From positions 496,001 through 560,000 of the forward strand of contig NZ_BLIN01000002.1 of NCBI RefSeq assembly GCF_009811555.1: a stretch of 64,000 bases of DNA. The letters run 5' to 3'. The position numbers and the translations under genes were made by a program. Position 1 is the stretch's first letter; each line of letters starts with the position of its first letter. The DNA comes from Streptomyces caniferus (GTDB taxonomy: Bacteria > Actinomycetota > Actinomycetes > Streptomycetales > Streptomycetaceae). Positions 17,129-28,292 of this stretch are shown here, one piece after another. A model generated the notes under the pieces. The model did not search any database, was not told where the DNA came from, and saw nothing but the letters and a program-made list of their open reading frames with translations.

Positions 17129-17146
17129 CTGCATCTTTCGATGTAG
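17129..17146. promoter_or_regulatory. Candidate operator between membrane protein and histidine kinase
   Basis: Imperfect palindrome CTGCATC-TTTC-GATGTAG (6 of 7 paired positions) in the 170-nt gap between the divergent genes. Its size fits a NarL/LuxR-type response-regulator dimer, so autoregulation by the regulator at 18445 is plausible. Confidence 0.35.
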
Positions 17147-17212
17147 CACGCGATTTACGGGGATGACCCGGACGTGGAGGCAGCGGGCCCCGGCGCCGTG
17201 TTTGATGGAGGG

Positions 17213-18448
17213 GTGACCGCCAGATCCTTCGCCGCCCCCGGCCGGCCGCACCGCCTCGATGTGCTCATCGCGGGCGGCGGGCTGCTCGGCGGACTGCTGC
17301 TCTGGGCGATGAATCTGCACGGCGGTCCCGCACATCTCGGGCTGCCCCCCTCGCTCACCCTGGTCGCGCTCACCACCATGTCGGTGGCGGAACTGATGCG
17401 CCGTACGGCCCCGATGGCGGCGCTGGCCCTCGCGATGCCCGCGCTGGCGCTCGACATCTGCGCCGGCACCCTGGTCGCCACCGTCCTGATGTTCACGGAC
17501 GTGGTCTATGCGGTGGTGCTCTACGGACCGGCGCACGCGGCCCGCCGGATCCCGCTGCACTCGGTCCTGGTCACGGTCCTGGCGGCCATCGCGCTGACCG
17601 CGCTCTGGCCGAACCCGCAGGTCGTGATGGCCATCATCGGCATCGCGCTGGTCACCATCGCCCCCGCCTGGACCGGCATCATCATCCGTAACCACCGCGA
17701 CGCCGCGCAGGCCGCCCAGCTGCGGGCCGAGCAGATCACCCTGCTCGCCGAGCGGGACCGGACGCAGGCGGTGGCCGGCGAGCGGGCACGGATGGCCCGC
17801 GAACTGCACGACATGGTCGCCAACCATCTGTCCGCCATCGCGATCCACTCCACCGCCGCGCAGGCCATCGACGACCCGTCCGCGACCCGCGAGGCGCTCG
17901 GGGTGATCCGCGAGAACAGCGTGCAAGGTCTGGCCGAAATGCGCCGTCTCATCGGGCTGTTGCGGGACCCCAAGACAGCCGGAGGGGACGAGGAGCCCGC
18001 CGCGACCCCCAGGCTGGAGGGGCTGGACGCCCTGATCGACCAGGCCCGTACGAGCGGCGGCAGCAGCGGACTGACCTTCGTGCTGGAGGACGACCGGAGC
18101 CCGGACGGCCCCGGGGCGGGACCCGGACCGGCGGCACCGGTCGAACTGGCCGCGTACCGCATCGTCCAGGAGTCGCTGACCAACGCGCTCAAGCACGCCG
18201 CGCCCGGCGAGGTGCGGGTGCGCCTGGCGCACGACCGCGGCGGGGCGCTCACCGTCACCGTCCGCAGCCCGTTCGCCGACCGCCCCGGCCCCCGTGCGCC
18301 CGGCTCCGGCGCCGGGCTGGTCGGGATGCGCGAGCGGACCGCCCTGCTGGGCGGAGCATTCGAGGCCGGCCCGGAGAGCGGGCCGGCCGGCAGAGTCTGG
18401 CTGGTGCGGGCAGCGCTGCCCGCCGCCGAGGAGGAAGAGCAACGATGA
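17213..18448 (+). CDS. NarL-type sensor histidine kinase
   Basis: 411 aa from GTG 17213; an in-frame GTG at 17174 would add 13 residues, and the true start is uncertain. Four to six membrane helices fill residues 10-165 with little extracellular loop, so sensing is probably intramembrane. HisKA_3 follows with ERARMARELHDMVANHLSAI (phospho-acceptor His). The ATPase domain has the N box QESLTNALKHA and G box GSGAGLVGMRERTALLGG. Its last codon overlaps the response regulator start by 4 nt (ATGA). The stimulus is unknown. Confidence 0.88.
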   Translation: MTARSFAAPGRPHRLDVLIAGGGLLGGLLLWAMNLHGGPAHLGLPPSLTLVALTTMSVAELMRRTAPMAALALAMPALALDICAGTLVATVLMFTDVVYAVVLYGPAHAARRIPLHSVLVTVLAAIALTALWPNPQVVMAIIGIALVTIAPAWTGIIIRNHRDAAQAAQLRAEQITLLAERDRTQAVAGERARMARELHDMVANHLSAIAIHSTAAQAIDDPSATREALGVIRENSVQGLAEMRRLIGLLRDPKTAGGDEEPAATPRLEGLDALIDQARTSGGSSGLTFVLEDDRSPDGPGAGPGPAAPVELAAYRIVQESLTNALKHAAPGEVRVRLAHDRGGALTVTVRSPFADRPGPRAPGSGAGLVGMRERTALLGGAFEAGPESGPAGRVWLVRAALPAAEEEEQR

Positions 18449-19137
18449 CAGGCGCCGACGCGCAGCCGATCCGGGTTCTCGTCGCCGAGGACCAGTCCGC
18501 CGTACGGGCCGGGCTGGTCCTCATCCTGCGCTCCGCGCCCGACATCGAGGTCGTCGGGGAGGCGGAGGACGGCGAGGAGGCGGTACGGCTCGCCCGCGAG
18601 CTGCGCCCCGACCTCGTCCTCATGGACATCCAGATGCCCCGACTCGACGGGGTCTCCGCGACGCGGCAGGTGGTCTCCGAAAAGCTGGCGGACGTCCTGG
18701 TGCTGACCACCTTCGACCTGGACGAATACGTCTTCGGGGCGCTCCGGGCGGGAGCGGCGGGCTTCCTCCTCAAGGACAGCGACGCGGCAGCGCTGCTGAC
18801 CGCCGTGCGCACCGTGGCGTCCGGCGAGGGCCTGATCGCGCCGGCGGTGACCCGGCGGCTGATCGCGGAGTTCGCGAGCCCGCGCACGGCGCTCCGGCGG
18901 CCTGCTCGGGACGGCGAGGCCCCCGACCCGGGGGTCCTGGACGCGCTGACGCCGCGCGAGCGGGAGGTGCTGGGGTGCCTGGGCCGGGGGCTGTCGAACG
19001 CCGATATCGCCCTGCGGCTGGCCATGGCGGAGGCCACGGTGAAGACACATGTGAGCCGGCTGCTGGCGAAGCTCGATCTGCGCAGCCGGGTACAGGCGGC
19101 CGTACTGGCACAGGAGTTGGGGGTGGACGGGCCGTAG
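18445..19137 (+). CDS. NarL/LuxR-family response regulator
   Basis: 230 aa. The receiver domain has acidic residues AEDQ, the phospho-acceptor in LVLMDIQMP, TTFD and the Lys of LLKDSD. The C-terminal LuxR helix-turn-helix (LTPREREVLGCLGRGLSNADIALRLAMAEATVKTHVSRLL) begins near residue 170. It is translationally coupled to the kinase upstream. Likely targets include its own promoter region and the divergent membrane protein, by position only. Confidence 0.93.
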   Translation: MTGADAQPIRVLVAEDQSAVRAGLVLILRSAPDIEVVGEAEDGEEAVRLARELRPDLVLMDIQMPRLDGVSATRQVVSEKLADVLVLTTFDLDEYVFGALRAGAAGFLLKDSDAAALLTAVRTVASGEGLIAPAVTRRLIAEFASPRTALRRPARDGEAPDPGVLDALTPREREVLGCLGRGLSNADIALRLAMAEATVKTHVSRLLAKLDLRSRVQAAVLAQELGVDGP

Positions 19138-19449
19138 GGCAGGGCCAGCGGGCAGGGCCGCCGGGCCGGGGGCGTCGCAGCAGCGGGCGGGCCGTCGGGC
19201 AGGAGGCGCTGCGGCGGCGGGCCGGGCCGTAGGGGAATGCCCTAAGCGGCGAACAGGCCGAAGCGGGCGGGACGCCGTACGGGGCGGCCGAACACATCCC
19301 GTAGGGGATGCGCGGCCCCCCTGCGGGGCCACAATGCGGCGGGGGCGAGGGGTATTCCCGGGGGTGCTCCCGCAGCCCCTCGGTTCAGGCCACGTTCGCC
19401 CTCCTCCGGACTCCGTCCGGGGGCACCCCCACCCGGCGAGGCGCTTTTT
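19138..19449. other. GC-rich low-complexity intergenic region
   Basis: About 310 nt between convergent units. It is made of degenerate GGGC(A/C)GGGC repeats and hairpins (for example CCCCCCTGCGGGG near 19315), with no codon bias or ribosome binding site for a gene. It probably only contains transcription stops. Confidence 0.5.
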
Positions 19450-19893
19450 CTAGGCCACATTGACTCGCTGGCCGGGCGGTGCCGCCTCCAGCCAGGCGAG
19501 GAAGCCAGTGAGCGCGTCCTCGCTCATCGCCAGTTCCACGCGGGTGCCGCGGTGCCGGCAGGCCAGGACGATGGAGTCGGAGAGCAGCGCCAGCTCCTCC
19601 TCGCCCTGCGGGGTACGGCGCTCCAGGACCTCGATGGCGGAGCGCTCCAGCAGACGGCGTGGCCGGGGCGCGTACGAGAACACCCGGAACCATTCGACCC
19701 GGTCGCCGTTGTAGCGCGCCACACCGTAGATCCAGCCCTTGCCGCCGGTCTCGTTCTCCGGCACGTGCCAGCGCAGACTGCAGTCGAAGGTGCCACCGGA
19801 CCGCTGGATGAGCCGCCGCCTCAGTCCGAAGACGAACAGTCCCAGCAGCACCAGTACGACGACTACGCCGCTCACAAGCAGAGCGAGGACCAT
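19450..19893 (-). CDS. DUF2550 family membrane-anchored protein
   Basis: 147 aa: one N-terminal membrane helix (MVLALLVSGVVVVLVLLGLFVFGLRRRL), then a soluble domain with SLRWH, WIYGVARYNGDRVEWFRVFSYAPRP and a C-terminal AMSEDALTGFLAWLEAAPPG. This matches the actinobacterial DUF2550 family, which is found downstream of the ATP synthase genes in streptomycetes and mycobacteria. It lies 148 nt after atpC, beyond the atp terminator, so it is probably transcribed separately. Function unknown. Confidence 0.85.
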   Translation of the reverse strand: MVLALLVSGVVVVLVLLGLFVFGLRRRLIQRSGGTFDCSLRWHVPENETGGKGWIYGVARYNGDRVEWFRVFSYAPRPRRLLERSAIEVLERRTPQGEEELALLSDSIVLACRHRGTRVELAMSEDALTGFLAWLEAAPPGQRVNVA

Positions 19894-19969
19894 CTCGACC
19901 GACCTCCTCGCTTCGGTGGGGGTACCCCCGCGCCGGTCAGGCGGCGGGGCGGGAATCGCACCTGCATTG

Positions 19970-20018
19970 CCTCAGCCGCGGGCCGCTCCGGACAACTCCG
20001 GGCAGCCCGCGGCTGAGG
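19970..20018 (-). terminator. Terminator of the ATP synthase operon
   Basis: Perfect 14-bp inverted repeat CCTCAGCCGCGGGC (19970-19983) / GCCCGCGGCTGAGG (20005-20018) with a small CCGG/CCGG stem in the loop, 23 nt after the atpC stop. Confidence 0.75.
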
Positions 20019-20041
20019 ATCGATCTCGACGGCGACGGGGC

Positions 20042-20425
20042 TCAGTGAACGCCCGTCACCGCACGCAGCCGGACATCGGCGCGACGCTCGGCGGCCGCGT
20101 CAGCGTCCGACTTCGCTCGCTCCAGGGCCCGCTCCGCGCGCTGGACATCGATCTCGTCCGACAGTTCCGCGATCTCCGCGAGCAGAGACAGCTTGTTGTC
20201 GGCGAACGAAATGAAGCCGCCGTGCACCGCGGCGACGACGGTGCCGTCCCCGCTCTCGCCGGTCGTACGAATCGTCACCGGGCCCGACTGCAGCACGCCG
20301 AGCAGCGGCTGGTGTCCGGGCATGACGCCGATGTCGCCCGACGAGGTGCGCGCGACGACCAGGCTGGCCTCGCCGGACCAGACCTGACGGTCCGCGGCGA
20401 CCAACTCGACGTGCAGCTCAGCCAC
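20042..20425 (-). CDS. atpC: ATP synthase F1 epsilon subunit
   Basis: 127 aa from GTG 20425 with GAGGAG 7 nt upstream; a further upstream ATG in frame adds residues without homology. N-terminal beta-barrel (AELHVELVAADRQVWSGEASLVVART, GDIGVMPGHQPLLGVLQSG) and a C-terminal helical hairpin. It is the central-stalk subunit linking gamma to the c ring and it inhibits ATP hydrolysis. Last gene of the operon, separated from atpD by a strong hairpin. Confidence 0.95.
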   Translation of the reverse strand: MAELHVELVAADRQVWSGEASLVVARTSSGDIGVMPGHQPLLGVLQSGPVTIRTTGESGDGTVVAAVHGGFISFADNKLSLLAEIAELSDEIDVQRAERALERAKSDADAAAERRADVRLRAVTGVH

Positions 20426-20493
20426 GATGGCTCCTCGGGTCTCCACCTGCCTGGCTCGGCAGATGTTGGGTCAAATACTAGTGGTCGTACGGG

Positions 20494-20519
20494 CCGGGGG
20501 CGGCCAGGGCCGCCCCCGG
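20494..20519 (-). other. Intra-operon hairpin between atpD and atpC
   Basis: Perfect 11-bp stem CCGGGGGCGGC / GCCGCCCCCGG with a 4-nt loop, in the 108-nt gap before atpC. It may attenuate read-through or protect the upstream mRNA 3' end, helping set the lower stoichiometry of epsilon. Confidence 0.55.
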
Positions 20520-20533
20520 GACCGGTGCCGGGG

Positions 20534-22914
<2,381 letters not shown>

Positions 22915-22934
22915 GGATCAGGTCCCTTCCGTCG

Positions 22935-24527
22935 TCACTTGCTGGTGCCGGCCGGGGCGTCCTCGCCGAGCAGCTTGCCGTCCGAGGTCTCGAACTGCCG
23001 CTTGAAGCCGTCGACGGCCTCGGCGATCGCGCCGATGGTGTCATCGGACATCTTGCCGCCCTCGCGGATGCTGGTCAGCAGGTCCTTCTTCTCCCGGTGG
23101 AGGTGGTCGAGGAGCTCCCGCTCGAAGCGGCGGATGTCCTCGACCGGGACGTCGTCCATCTTGCCGTTGGTGCCGGCCCAGACGGAGACGACCTGGTCCT
23201 CGGTGGAGTACGGGGCGTACTGACCCTGCTTGAGCAGCTCGGTCATGCGCTTACCGCGCTCCAGCTGCGCCTTGGAGGCCGCGTCCAGGTCGGAACCGAA
23301 GGCCGCGAAGGCCTCCAGCTCGCGGTACTGGGCGAGGTCCACGCGGAGCCGGCCGGAGACCTGCTTCATGGCCTTGTGCTGGGCCGAGCCACCGACACGG
23401 GAGACGGAGATACCGACGTTCAGCGCCGGGCGCTGGCCCGCGTTGAAGAGGTCCGACTCCAGGAAGCACTGGCCGTCGGTGATGGAGATGACGTTGGTCG
23501 GGATGAACGCCGACACGTCGTTCGCCTTGGTCTCGACGATCGGCAGACCGGTCATCGAACCGGCGCCCATCTCGTCGGAGAGCTTGGCGCAGCGCTCCAG
23601 CAGACGCGAGTGCAGGTAGAAGACGTCGCCCGGGTAGGCCTCACGGCCCGGCGGACGGCGCAGCAGCAGGGACACGGCGCGGTAGGCGTCGGCCTGCTTC
23701 GAGAGGTCGTCGAAGATGATCAGGACGTGCTTGCCCTGGTACATCCAGTGCTGGCCGATGGCCGAGCCGGTGTAGGGCGCCAGGTACTTGAAGCCCGCCG
23801 GGTCGGACGCCGGGGCGGCGACGATGGTGGTGTACTCCAGGGCGCCGGCCTCCTCCAGCGCACCGCGCACGGACGCGATGGTGGAGCCCTTCTGGCCGAT
23901 GGCGACGTAGATGCAGCGGACCTGCTTCTTCGGGTCGCCCGAGCGCCAGTTGTCGCGCTGGTTGATGATCGTGTCGACGGCCAGGGCGGTCTTGCCGGTC
24001 TGGCGGTCGCCGATGATCAGCTGACGCTGGCCACGGCCGATCGGCACCATCGAGTCGACGGCCTTGTAGCCGGTCTCCATGGGCTCGTGGACCGACTTAC
24101 GGACCATGACGCCCGGAGCCTGCAGCTCCAGGGCACGGCGGTCCTCGGACTCGATCTCGCCGAGGCCGTCGATCGGGTTGCCCAGCGGGTCGACGACGCG
24201 GCCGAGGTAGCCCTCGCCCACGGCGACCGAGAGCACCTCACCGGTGCGCTGCACCGGCTGGCCCTCCTCGATGCCGCTGAACTCGCCGAGGACCACCGCG
24301 CCGATCTCGCGCTCTTCCAGGTTCAGCGCGAGGCCGAGGGTGCCGTCCTCGAACTTCAGCAGTTCGTTCGCCATCGCCGAGGGAAGGCCCTCGACCTTCG
24401 CGATGCCGTCACCGGCCTCGCTGACCGTGCCGACCTCTTCGCGCGAGGCCGCGTCCGGCTTGTACGCCTGGACGAAGTTCTCCAGCGCGTCCCGGATCTC
24501 CTCCGGCCGGATCGTGAGCTCCGCCAT
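22935..24527 (-). CDS. atpA: ATP synthase F1 alpha subunit
   Basis: 530 aa. P-loop [11 protein letters not shown], the conserved [37 protein letters not shown], and [42 protein letters not shown]. The C-terminus is extended by a Lys/Glu/Asp-rich stretch of about 20-25 residues relative to E. coli alpha; in mycobacteria a C-terminal alpha extension suppresses ATP hydrolysis, and this shorter one may have a related role (inference). Confidence 0.97.
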   Translation of the reverse strand: MAELTIRPEEIRDALENFVQAYKPDAASREEVGTVSEAGDGIAKVEGLPSAMANELLKFEDGTLGLALNLEEREIGAVVLGEFSGIEEGQPVQRTGEVLSVAVGEGYLGRVVDPLGNPIDGLGEIESEDRRALELQAPGVMVRKSVHEPMETGYKAVDSMVPIGRGQRQLIIGDRQTGKTALAVDTIINQRDNWRSGDPKKQVRCIYVAIGQKGSTIASVRGALEEAGALEYTTIVAAPASDPAGFKYLAPYTGSAIGQHWMYQGKHVLIIFDDLSKQADAYRAVSLLLRRPPGREAYPGDVFYLHSRLLERCAKLSDEMGAGSMTGLPIVETKANDVSAFIPTNVISITDGQCFLESDLFNAGQRPALNVGISVSRVGGSAQHKAMKQVSGRLRVDLAQYRELEAFAAFGSDLDAASKAQLERGKRMTELLKQGQYAPYSTEDQVVSVWAGTNGKMDDVPVEDIRRFERELLDHLHREKKDLLTSIREGGKMSDDTIGAIAEAVDGFKRQFETSDGKLLGEDAPAGTSK

Positions 24528-24741
24528 CTGGGTTCCCTGCTCTCCTTGTTGGGCCCGAAGTTACTTGCGGGTGTCCGGGGGTCTGTCCCCCGGGGGGTTT
24601 CCGCTTACGGCCCAACTCGGGCCGCCGTCATGCTTGTGCTGGTCCCCGGGGCTTCTTCCGGACCGCAGCCGGACCTCTCGGTCCGGCCGGCTGGTCCGGC
24701 GTCTGGCCGCCGGTTGTGCAGCTCTTGAGTTGGTGGCTGGG
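24528..24741 (-). other. 214-nt hairpin-rich spacer between atpH and atpA
   Basis: Unusually long for this otherwise tightly packed operon. It holds two stable hairpins: CCGGGGG (24575-24581)/CCCCCGG (24587-24593) and GCCGGACC (24668-24675)/GGTCCGGC (24680-24687). No open frame with codon bias is seen. Processing, mRNA stabilisation for alpha, or an internal promoter are possible. Confidence 0.55.
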
Positions 24742-25557
24742 TCAGCCGGCCATCCGCCGGTCCGCCTCTTCGAGGCGCTCCGCGATGGTCCCGTTGATGA
24801 CCTCGTCGCCGATCCGGACCTGGACTCCGCCGAGGACCCCGGGGTCCACGTCGAGGTTCAGGTGGACCTGCCGTCCGTACAGCTGCGCCAGGGAAGCGCC
24901 CAGGCGCTGCCGCTGTCCTTCGCTGAGGGGCACCGCGGAGGTGACCACCGCGACCATCCGGTCCCGGCGGCTCGCCGCCAGCTTGGAGAGGGCGTCGAGC
25001 CCCGCTTCCAGGCTACGGCCCCGCGGCTGTACGACAAGGCGGATCACGATGCGCTCGGTGACCGGGTTCGCCCGGCCGCCCAGCAGCGTGTGGAGCAGCT
25101 CCGTCTTGGCCGCGACCGAGGCGTTCCGGTCGGTCAGCGCACGCCGCAGCTCGCCGTTGGAGCTGATGATGCGGCCGAACCGGAACAGCTCGTCCTCGAC
25201 GTCGTCGAGCTGGCCGGCCCGCTGGGCGGCGACGAGGTCGGCGCTGTACGCCAGCTCCTCGAGCGTGTCCGTCAGGTCACGCGAGCGCGACCAGCGGGTG
25301 CGGACCATGCCGCGCACCAGGTCGACGGCCGGACCGCCGACCCGGTTGTCCAGCAGCCGCCCGGCCAGTTCGGCCCGCGCCTCGCCGGACTGCGCCGGGT
25401 CGGTGAGAACCCGACGCAGCGACACCTCGCGGTCGAGCAGAGCGGTGACGGCAGACAGCTCCTCGGCGAGCTTCGCGGCGTCGACGGAGGTGTCGTCCGT
25501 CAGCGCGTTGAGCTGCTCGCGTGCGGAGGCGAGTGCCTCGCGGCTCGCTCCGTTCAT
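24742..25557 (-). CDS. atpH: ATP synthase F1 delta subunit
   Basis: 271 aa, longer than the about 177 aa of E. coli delta but normal for actinomycetes. N-terminal helical domain (ASREALASAREQLNALTDDTSVDAAKLAEELSAV) and conserved C-terminal VVTSAVPLSEGQRQRLGASLAQLYGRQVHLNLDVDPGVLGGVQVRIGDEVINGTI. It links the peripheral stalk to the top of F1. ATGA overlap with atpF. Confidence 0.95.
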   Translation of the reverse strand: MNGASREALASAREQLNALTDDTSVDAAKLAEELSAVTALLDREVSLRRVLTDPAQSGEARAELAGRLLDNRVGGPAVDLVRGMVRTRWSRSRDLTDTLEELAYSADLVAAQRAGQLDDVEDELFRFGRIISSNGELRRALTDRNASVAAKTELLHTLLGGRANPVTERIVIRLVVQPRGRSLEAGLDALSKLAASRRDRMVAVVTSAVPLSEGQRQRLGASLAQLYGRQVHLNLDVDPGVLGGVQVRIGDEVINGTIAERLEEADRRMAG

Positions 25558-26123
25558 CGGCCGGCCTCAGCCTTCGTCGCGCCCGACGCCGCCTTGCCCT
25601 CGACCTCGTCGAGGAAGCGGTCGATGGTGCGGCTCTGCCGGGCGTGCTCCTCGAGGGACTCGCCGACGATCTTGCCGGCCAGGTCGACGGCGAGCTTGCC
25701 GACGTCCCGGCGCAGCGTCTGCGCGGCCTGGTTCCGGTCCGCCTCGATCTGGGCGTGACCGGCAGCGATGATCTCCTCGCGCTGCCGCTGGCCCTCAGCG
25801 CGCATCTCAGCAATGAGAGTCGCGCCCTGCTCCTGCGCCTCCTGGCGCAGTCGCGCGGCCTCGTGGCGGGCGTCGGCCAGCTGTGCCCGGTAGTCCGCGA
25901 GCACCTGCTGAGCCTCGGCCTGAGTCGCCTCGGCGTCCTCCATGCGGCCTTCGATCTGCTTCCTGCGCTCGTCCAGAACCTTGTTGATGTTCGGGAGGAG
26001 CTTCTTCGCCAGGATGCCGAAGACGATGAAGAAGGCGACCAGGCCGATGACCAGCTCTGGAATCGGCGGGAACAGGGGGTTCTCGGGAACCTCCGCCGCC
26101 ATGTTGAAGACCAGGGCGTTCAC
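25554..26123 (-). CDS. atpF: ATP synthase Fo subunit b
   Basis: 189 aa. One membrane helix (PELVIGLVAFFIVFGILAKKLLP) then a long charged coiled coil (DERRKQIEGRMEDAEATQAEAQQVLADYRAQ onwards) forming the peripheral stalk. Overlaps atpH by 4 nt. Confidence 0.95.
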   Translation of the reverse strand: MNALVFNMAAEVPENPLFPPIPELVIGLVAFFIVFGILAKKLLPNINKVLDERRKQIEGRMEDAEATQAEAQQVLADYRAQLADARHEAARLRQEAQEQGATLIAEMRAEGQRQREEIIAAGHAQIEADRNQAAQTLRRDVGKLAVDLAGKIVGESLEEHARQSRTIDRFLDEVEGKAASGATKAEAGR

Positions 26124-26165
26124 ATCAATGCCTTCCGTCTGAATGGACGTCGTCTAACGGGCCGC

Positions 26166-26411
26166 TTACTTGTACGCGTAGCCCATGACGATGCCGATGA
26201 GGGCGAGCGCCTCACAGAAGGCGAAACCCATGATCTGGTTGGTGCGGATCAGGCCGGCCGCCTCGGGCTGACGGGCGAGGGCCTGGGTGCCGTTACCGAA
26301 GATGATGCCGACGCCGACGCCGGGGCCGATGGCCGCCAGGCCGTACCCGACCGAGGCGATGTTGCCGGTGAGGCCGGCGGCGAGGTTCACAGTCTCGAGG
26401 GCAGCGGACAT
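26166..26411 (-). CDS. atpE: ATP synthase Fo subunit c
   Basis: 81 aa, two membrane helices joined by the polar loop ARQPEAAG. The Gly-rich first helix is YGLAAIGPGVGVGIIFG and the proton-binding carboxylate is the Glu of GFAFCEALALIG in helix 2. RBS AAGGAAG lies before the ATG. Confidence 0.97.
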   Translation of the reverse strand: MSAALETVNLAAGLTGNIASVGYGLAAIGPGVGVGIIFGNGTQALARQPEAAGLIRTNQIMGFAFCEALALIGIVMGYAYK

Positions 26412-26488
26412 GCCGTTACTTCCTTCTCTTTCACGGACCGGTGGGGGTTGGCCACCGGACGATTAACAGATTGCGGAGTCGGGGGTGC

Positions 26489-27301
26489 TCAGTGGTGCTC
26501 GGCGAGCGCGCCCTGGACGTAGTTGCAGGCCAGGAGCACGAAGACGTACGCCTGGATCGCCTGGATGAAGAGCTCGAAGGCCGTCATCGCGATGGTCATC
26601 AGGAACGAGGCACCGGCGTAGACGAAGCCGAGGCCGTTCGCCAGGTACCAGGTGGCGATGGTGAACATCACGATCAGCAGGTGGCCGGCGAACATGTTCG
26701 CGAAGAGCCGGACGGCGTGGGTGAAGGGCCGCACCAGCAGGTTCGAGAAGAACTCGATCACGACGATCAGCGGCAGGACCCAGCCGAGCGACCGGTCCCA
26801 GCCGGTGATGTTCTTCCAGCCGCCGACGAAGCCGTGCTTCTTGAACGTCAGGTACACCCAGAGGATGTAGACGATCAGGGCGAGCCCGATGGGGAACGAG
26901 ATGATCGACGTGACCGGGAACTGGGCGATCGGAATGATCGACCAGATGTTCATGATCCACACGAAGAAGAACAGCGAGACCATGAGGGGGACGTATTTCT
27001 CGCCCTCCTTCTTGCCCAGCGCGTCATAGACGAGCCCACGGCGCACGAAGTCGTAGCCGACCTCGCCGATCATCTGCAGCTTTCCGGGGACCACCTTCGC
27101 CTTGCCGAATGCGGCCCAGAAGAACCACACCACGACGACCGTGCTGAGCAGGGCCAGCAGCATCGGCTTGTTGAACTCGTAGCCGCCGACTTTGAAGAGC
27201 GGGTCGAATACGAACGAATGAAGACCCGGGGCCTCGAAGCCACACCCCGGAATAAAGAGGTGGCACTCCGTGTCGAAGGCGAGCATCGTTTCAGCACTCA
27301 C
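26489..27301 (-). CDS. atpB: ATP synthase Fo subunit a
   Basis: 270 aa from GTG 27301 with GAAGGAG 6 nt upstream; the reading frame is open further but without homology. Several membrane helices; the essential Arg is in AVRLFANMFAGHLLIVMF, and the C-terminal helix is FELFIQAIQAYVFVLLACNYVQGAL. It forms the proton half-channels against the c ring. Confidence 0.96.
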   Translation of the reverse strand: MSAETMLAFDTECHLFIPGCGFEAPGLHSFVFDPLFKVGGYEFNKPMLLALLSTVVVVWFFWAAFGKAKVVPGKLQMIGEVGYDFVRRGLVYDALGKKEGEKYVPLMVSLFFFVWIMNIWSIIPIAQFPVTSIISFPIGLALIVYILWVYLTFKKHGFVGGWKNITGWDRSLGWVLPLIVVIEFFSNLLVRPFTHAVRLFANMFAGHLLIVMFTIATWYLANGLGFVYAGASFLMTIAMTAFELFIQAIQAYVFVLLACNYVQGALAEHH

Positions 27302-27565
27302 CGCGGGCTCCTTCAGCGTGGCGCATGGGTACGGCAACCTCGTTGTGTCGGCGCGGCGTTGAGCCACGGAGCGGCACTGGACTGGTCTTACGGATTTGGG
27401 GGCGGCCGGCCGGCGCTGGGCCGGGCCGGATCACAGGCATCGGCCGCGAGAACTGCCCGTTCCATCCCGTGGAATCTGGGAGCTCAGCCGCCTGCGCCAT
27501 CTGTGCCGCAGTTGGCACCGGACGATAGCAGGCTCGCATGAGGGCATTTATCCCGGCCCTACGTC
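27302..27565 (-). other. 264-nt spacer between atpI and atpB
   Basis: No gene is seen. A TATCGT -10-like hexamer occurs on the minus strand at 27527-27522, but no good -35 is at the right distance. It may hold a second promoter that gives the structural genes more mRNA than atpI. Confidence 0.35.
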
Positions 27566-28003
27566 TCACGTCGGCGACCCCGCCGTCTCCGCCTTCTTCG
27601 TGTCGGCGGAGTCGGGGTTCACGTACAGAATTTTCTCCTTCATATGACCGCGGGTCTGAGCCGCGATCCATACGAGGGTGGCGCCGAGCAGCGTGAAGGC
27701 AAATGCCTTGGTGTCGAAGAGGGTCGTGTCCTTGAACGTGATCATGAAGACCGCGACGAGCAGGATCTGCACGGTGTACAGCAGCAGCCCCATCATCTGG
27801 AACAGCTGCGGAAGCTTGCGTGCGGTCTGCTGCAGGACCACGAGCCCCGCACCCATCACGAGCACCACCAGCACGGTGCCGACGACGGCGCCGATCGCTC
27901 CCGTCACACCGGCGACCGCTCCGCTCACGGCAACGGCGACAGCGCCGATGGCGAGCGTGGGCACAAGGGCGTGAAGGAGTAGTCGGGCGTCATTCGACTG
28001 CAT
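27566..28003 (-). CDS. atpI: AtpI-like membrane protein, first gene of the atp operon
   Basis: 145 aa with four membrane helices (HALVPTLAIGAVAVAVSGAVAG, IGAVVGTVLVVLVMGAGLVVL, MMGLLLYTVQILLVAVFMITF, AFAFTLLGATLVWIAAQ) and a charged C-terminal tail. Position and topology match AtpI, reported to help c-ring assembly or Mg2+ handling; the sequence itself is poorly conserved between phyla, so the name rests mainly on position. Confidence 0.85.
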   Translation of the reverse strand: MQSNDARLLLHALVPTLAIGAVAVAVSGAVAGVTGAIGAVVGTVLVVLVMGAGLVVLQQTARKLPQLFQMMGLLLYTVQILLVAVFMITFKDTTLFDTKAFAFTLLGATLVWIAAQTRGHMKEKILYVNPDSADTKKAETAGSPT

Positions 28004-28292
28004 GGCGGCGCTCCGGCAAAAGATGTGGGGTGTGTCGTCATGGACGAGCGTAGACCCGGCCCGAGGCGGAACCTGCGGCAGAAGGAACGTCGCACTACGC
28101 TCCTCCGGCTCTATCGCCGGGTTTCGTGAACGGTATCACAAACTATTTGATGAGGTCTTTACCTGGTTCGTGTGGACCCTGTCACACCTGAGCGTGAACG
28201 TGCGCGTTGGTGCACTGACGGCCAGCTTTTTGTCTGGTATGGGGTCAACCGACCCGATTCCTGTCGCACGTTCGGGCGACCGAATCCCCGGA
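28004..28292. other. atp operon upstream region
   Basis: 289 nt between atpI and the wecA-like stop. It holds the Rex-like operator at 28125-28140 and AT-richer DNA around 28135-28170. No gene is visible. Confidence 0.5.
28125..28140 (-). promoter_or_regulatory. Candidate Rex operator (ROP) of the ATP synthase operon
   Basis: Minus strand TGTGATACCGTTCACG agrees at 12 of 16 positions with the S. coelicolor Rex operator TGTGAACGCGTTCACA, with both GTGA/TCAC arms intact. It lies about 120 nt upstream of atpI. Rex is a repressor released by a high NADH/NAD+ ratio and controls respiratory genes. A Crp-type site would share these arms and is the main alternative. Confidence 0.65.

Noticed and set aside
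28125..28140. Crp site as first reading of the TGTGA-N6-TCACG motif
   Set aside because: Not excluded, but the Rex consensus explains more positions and fits the respiratory context better.
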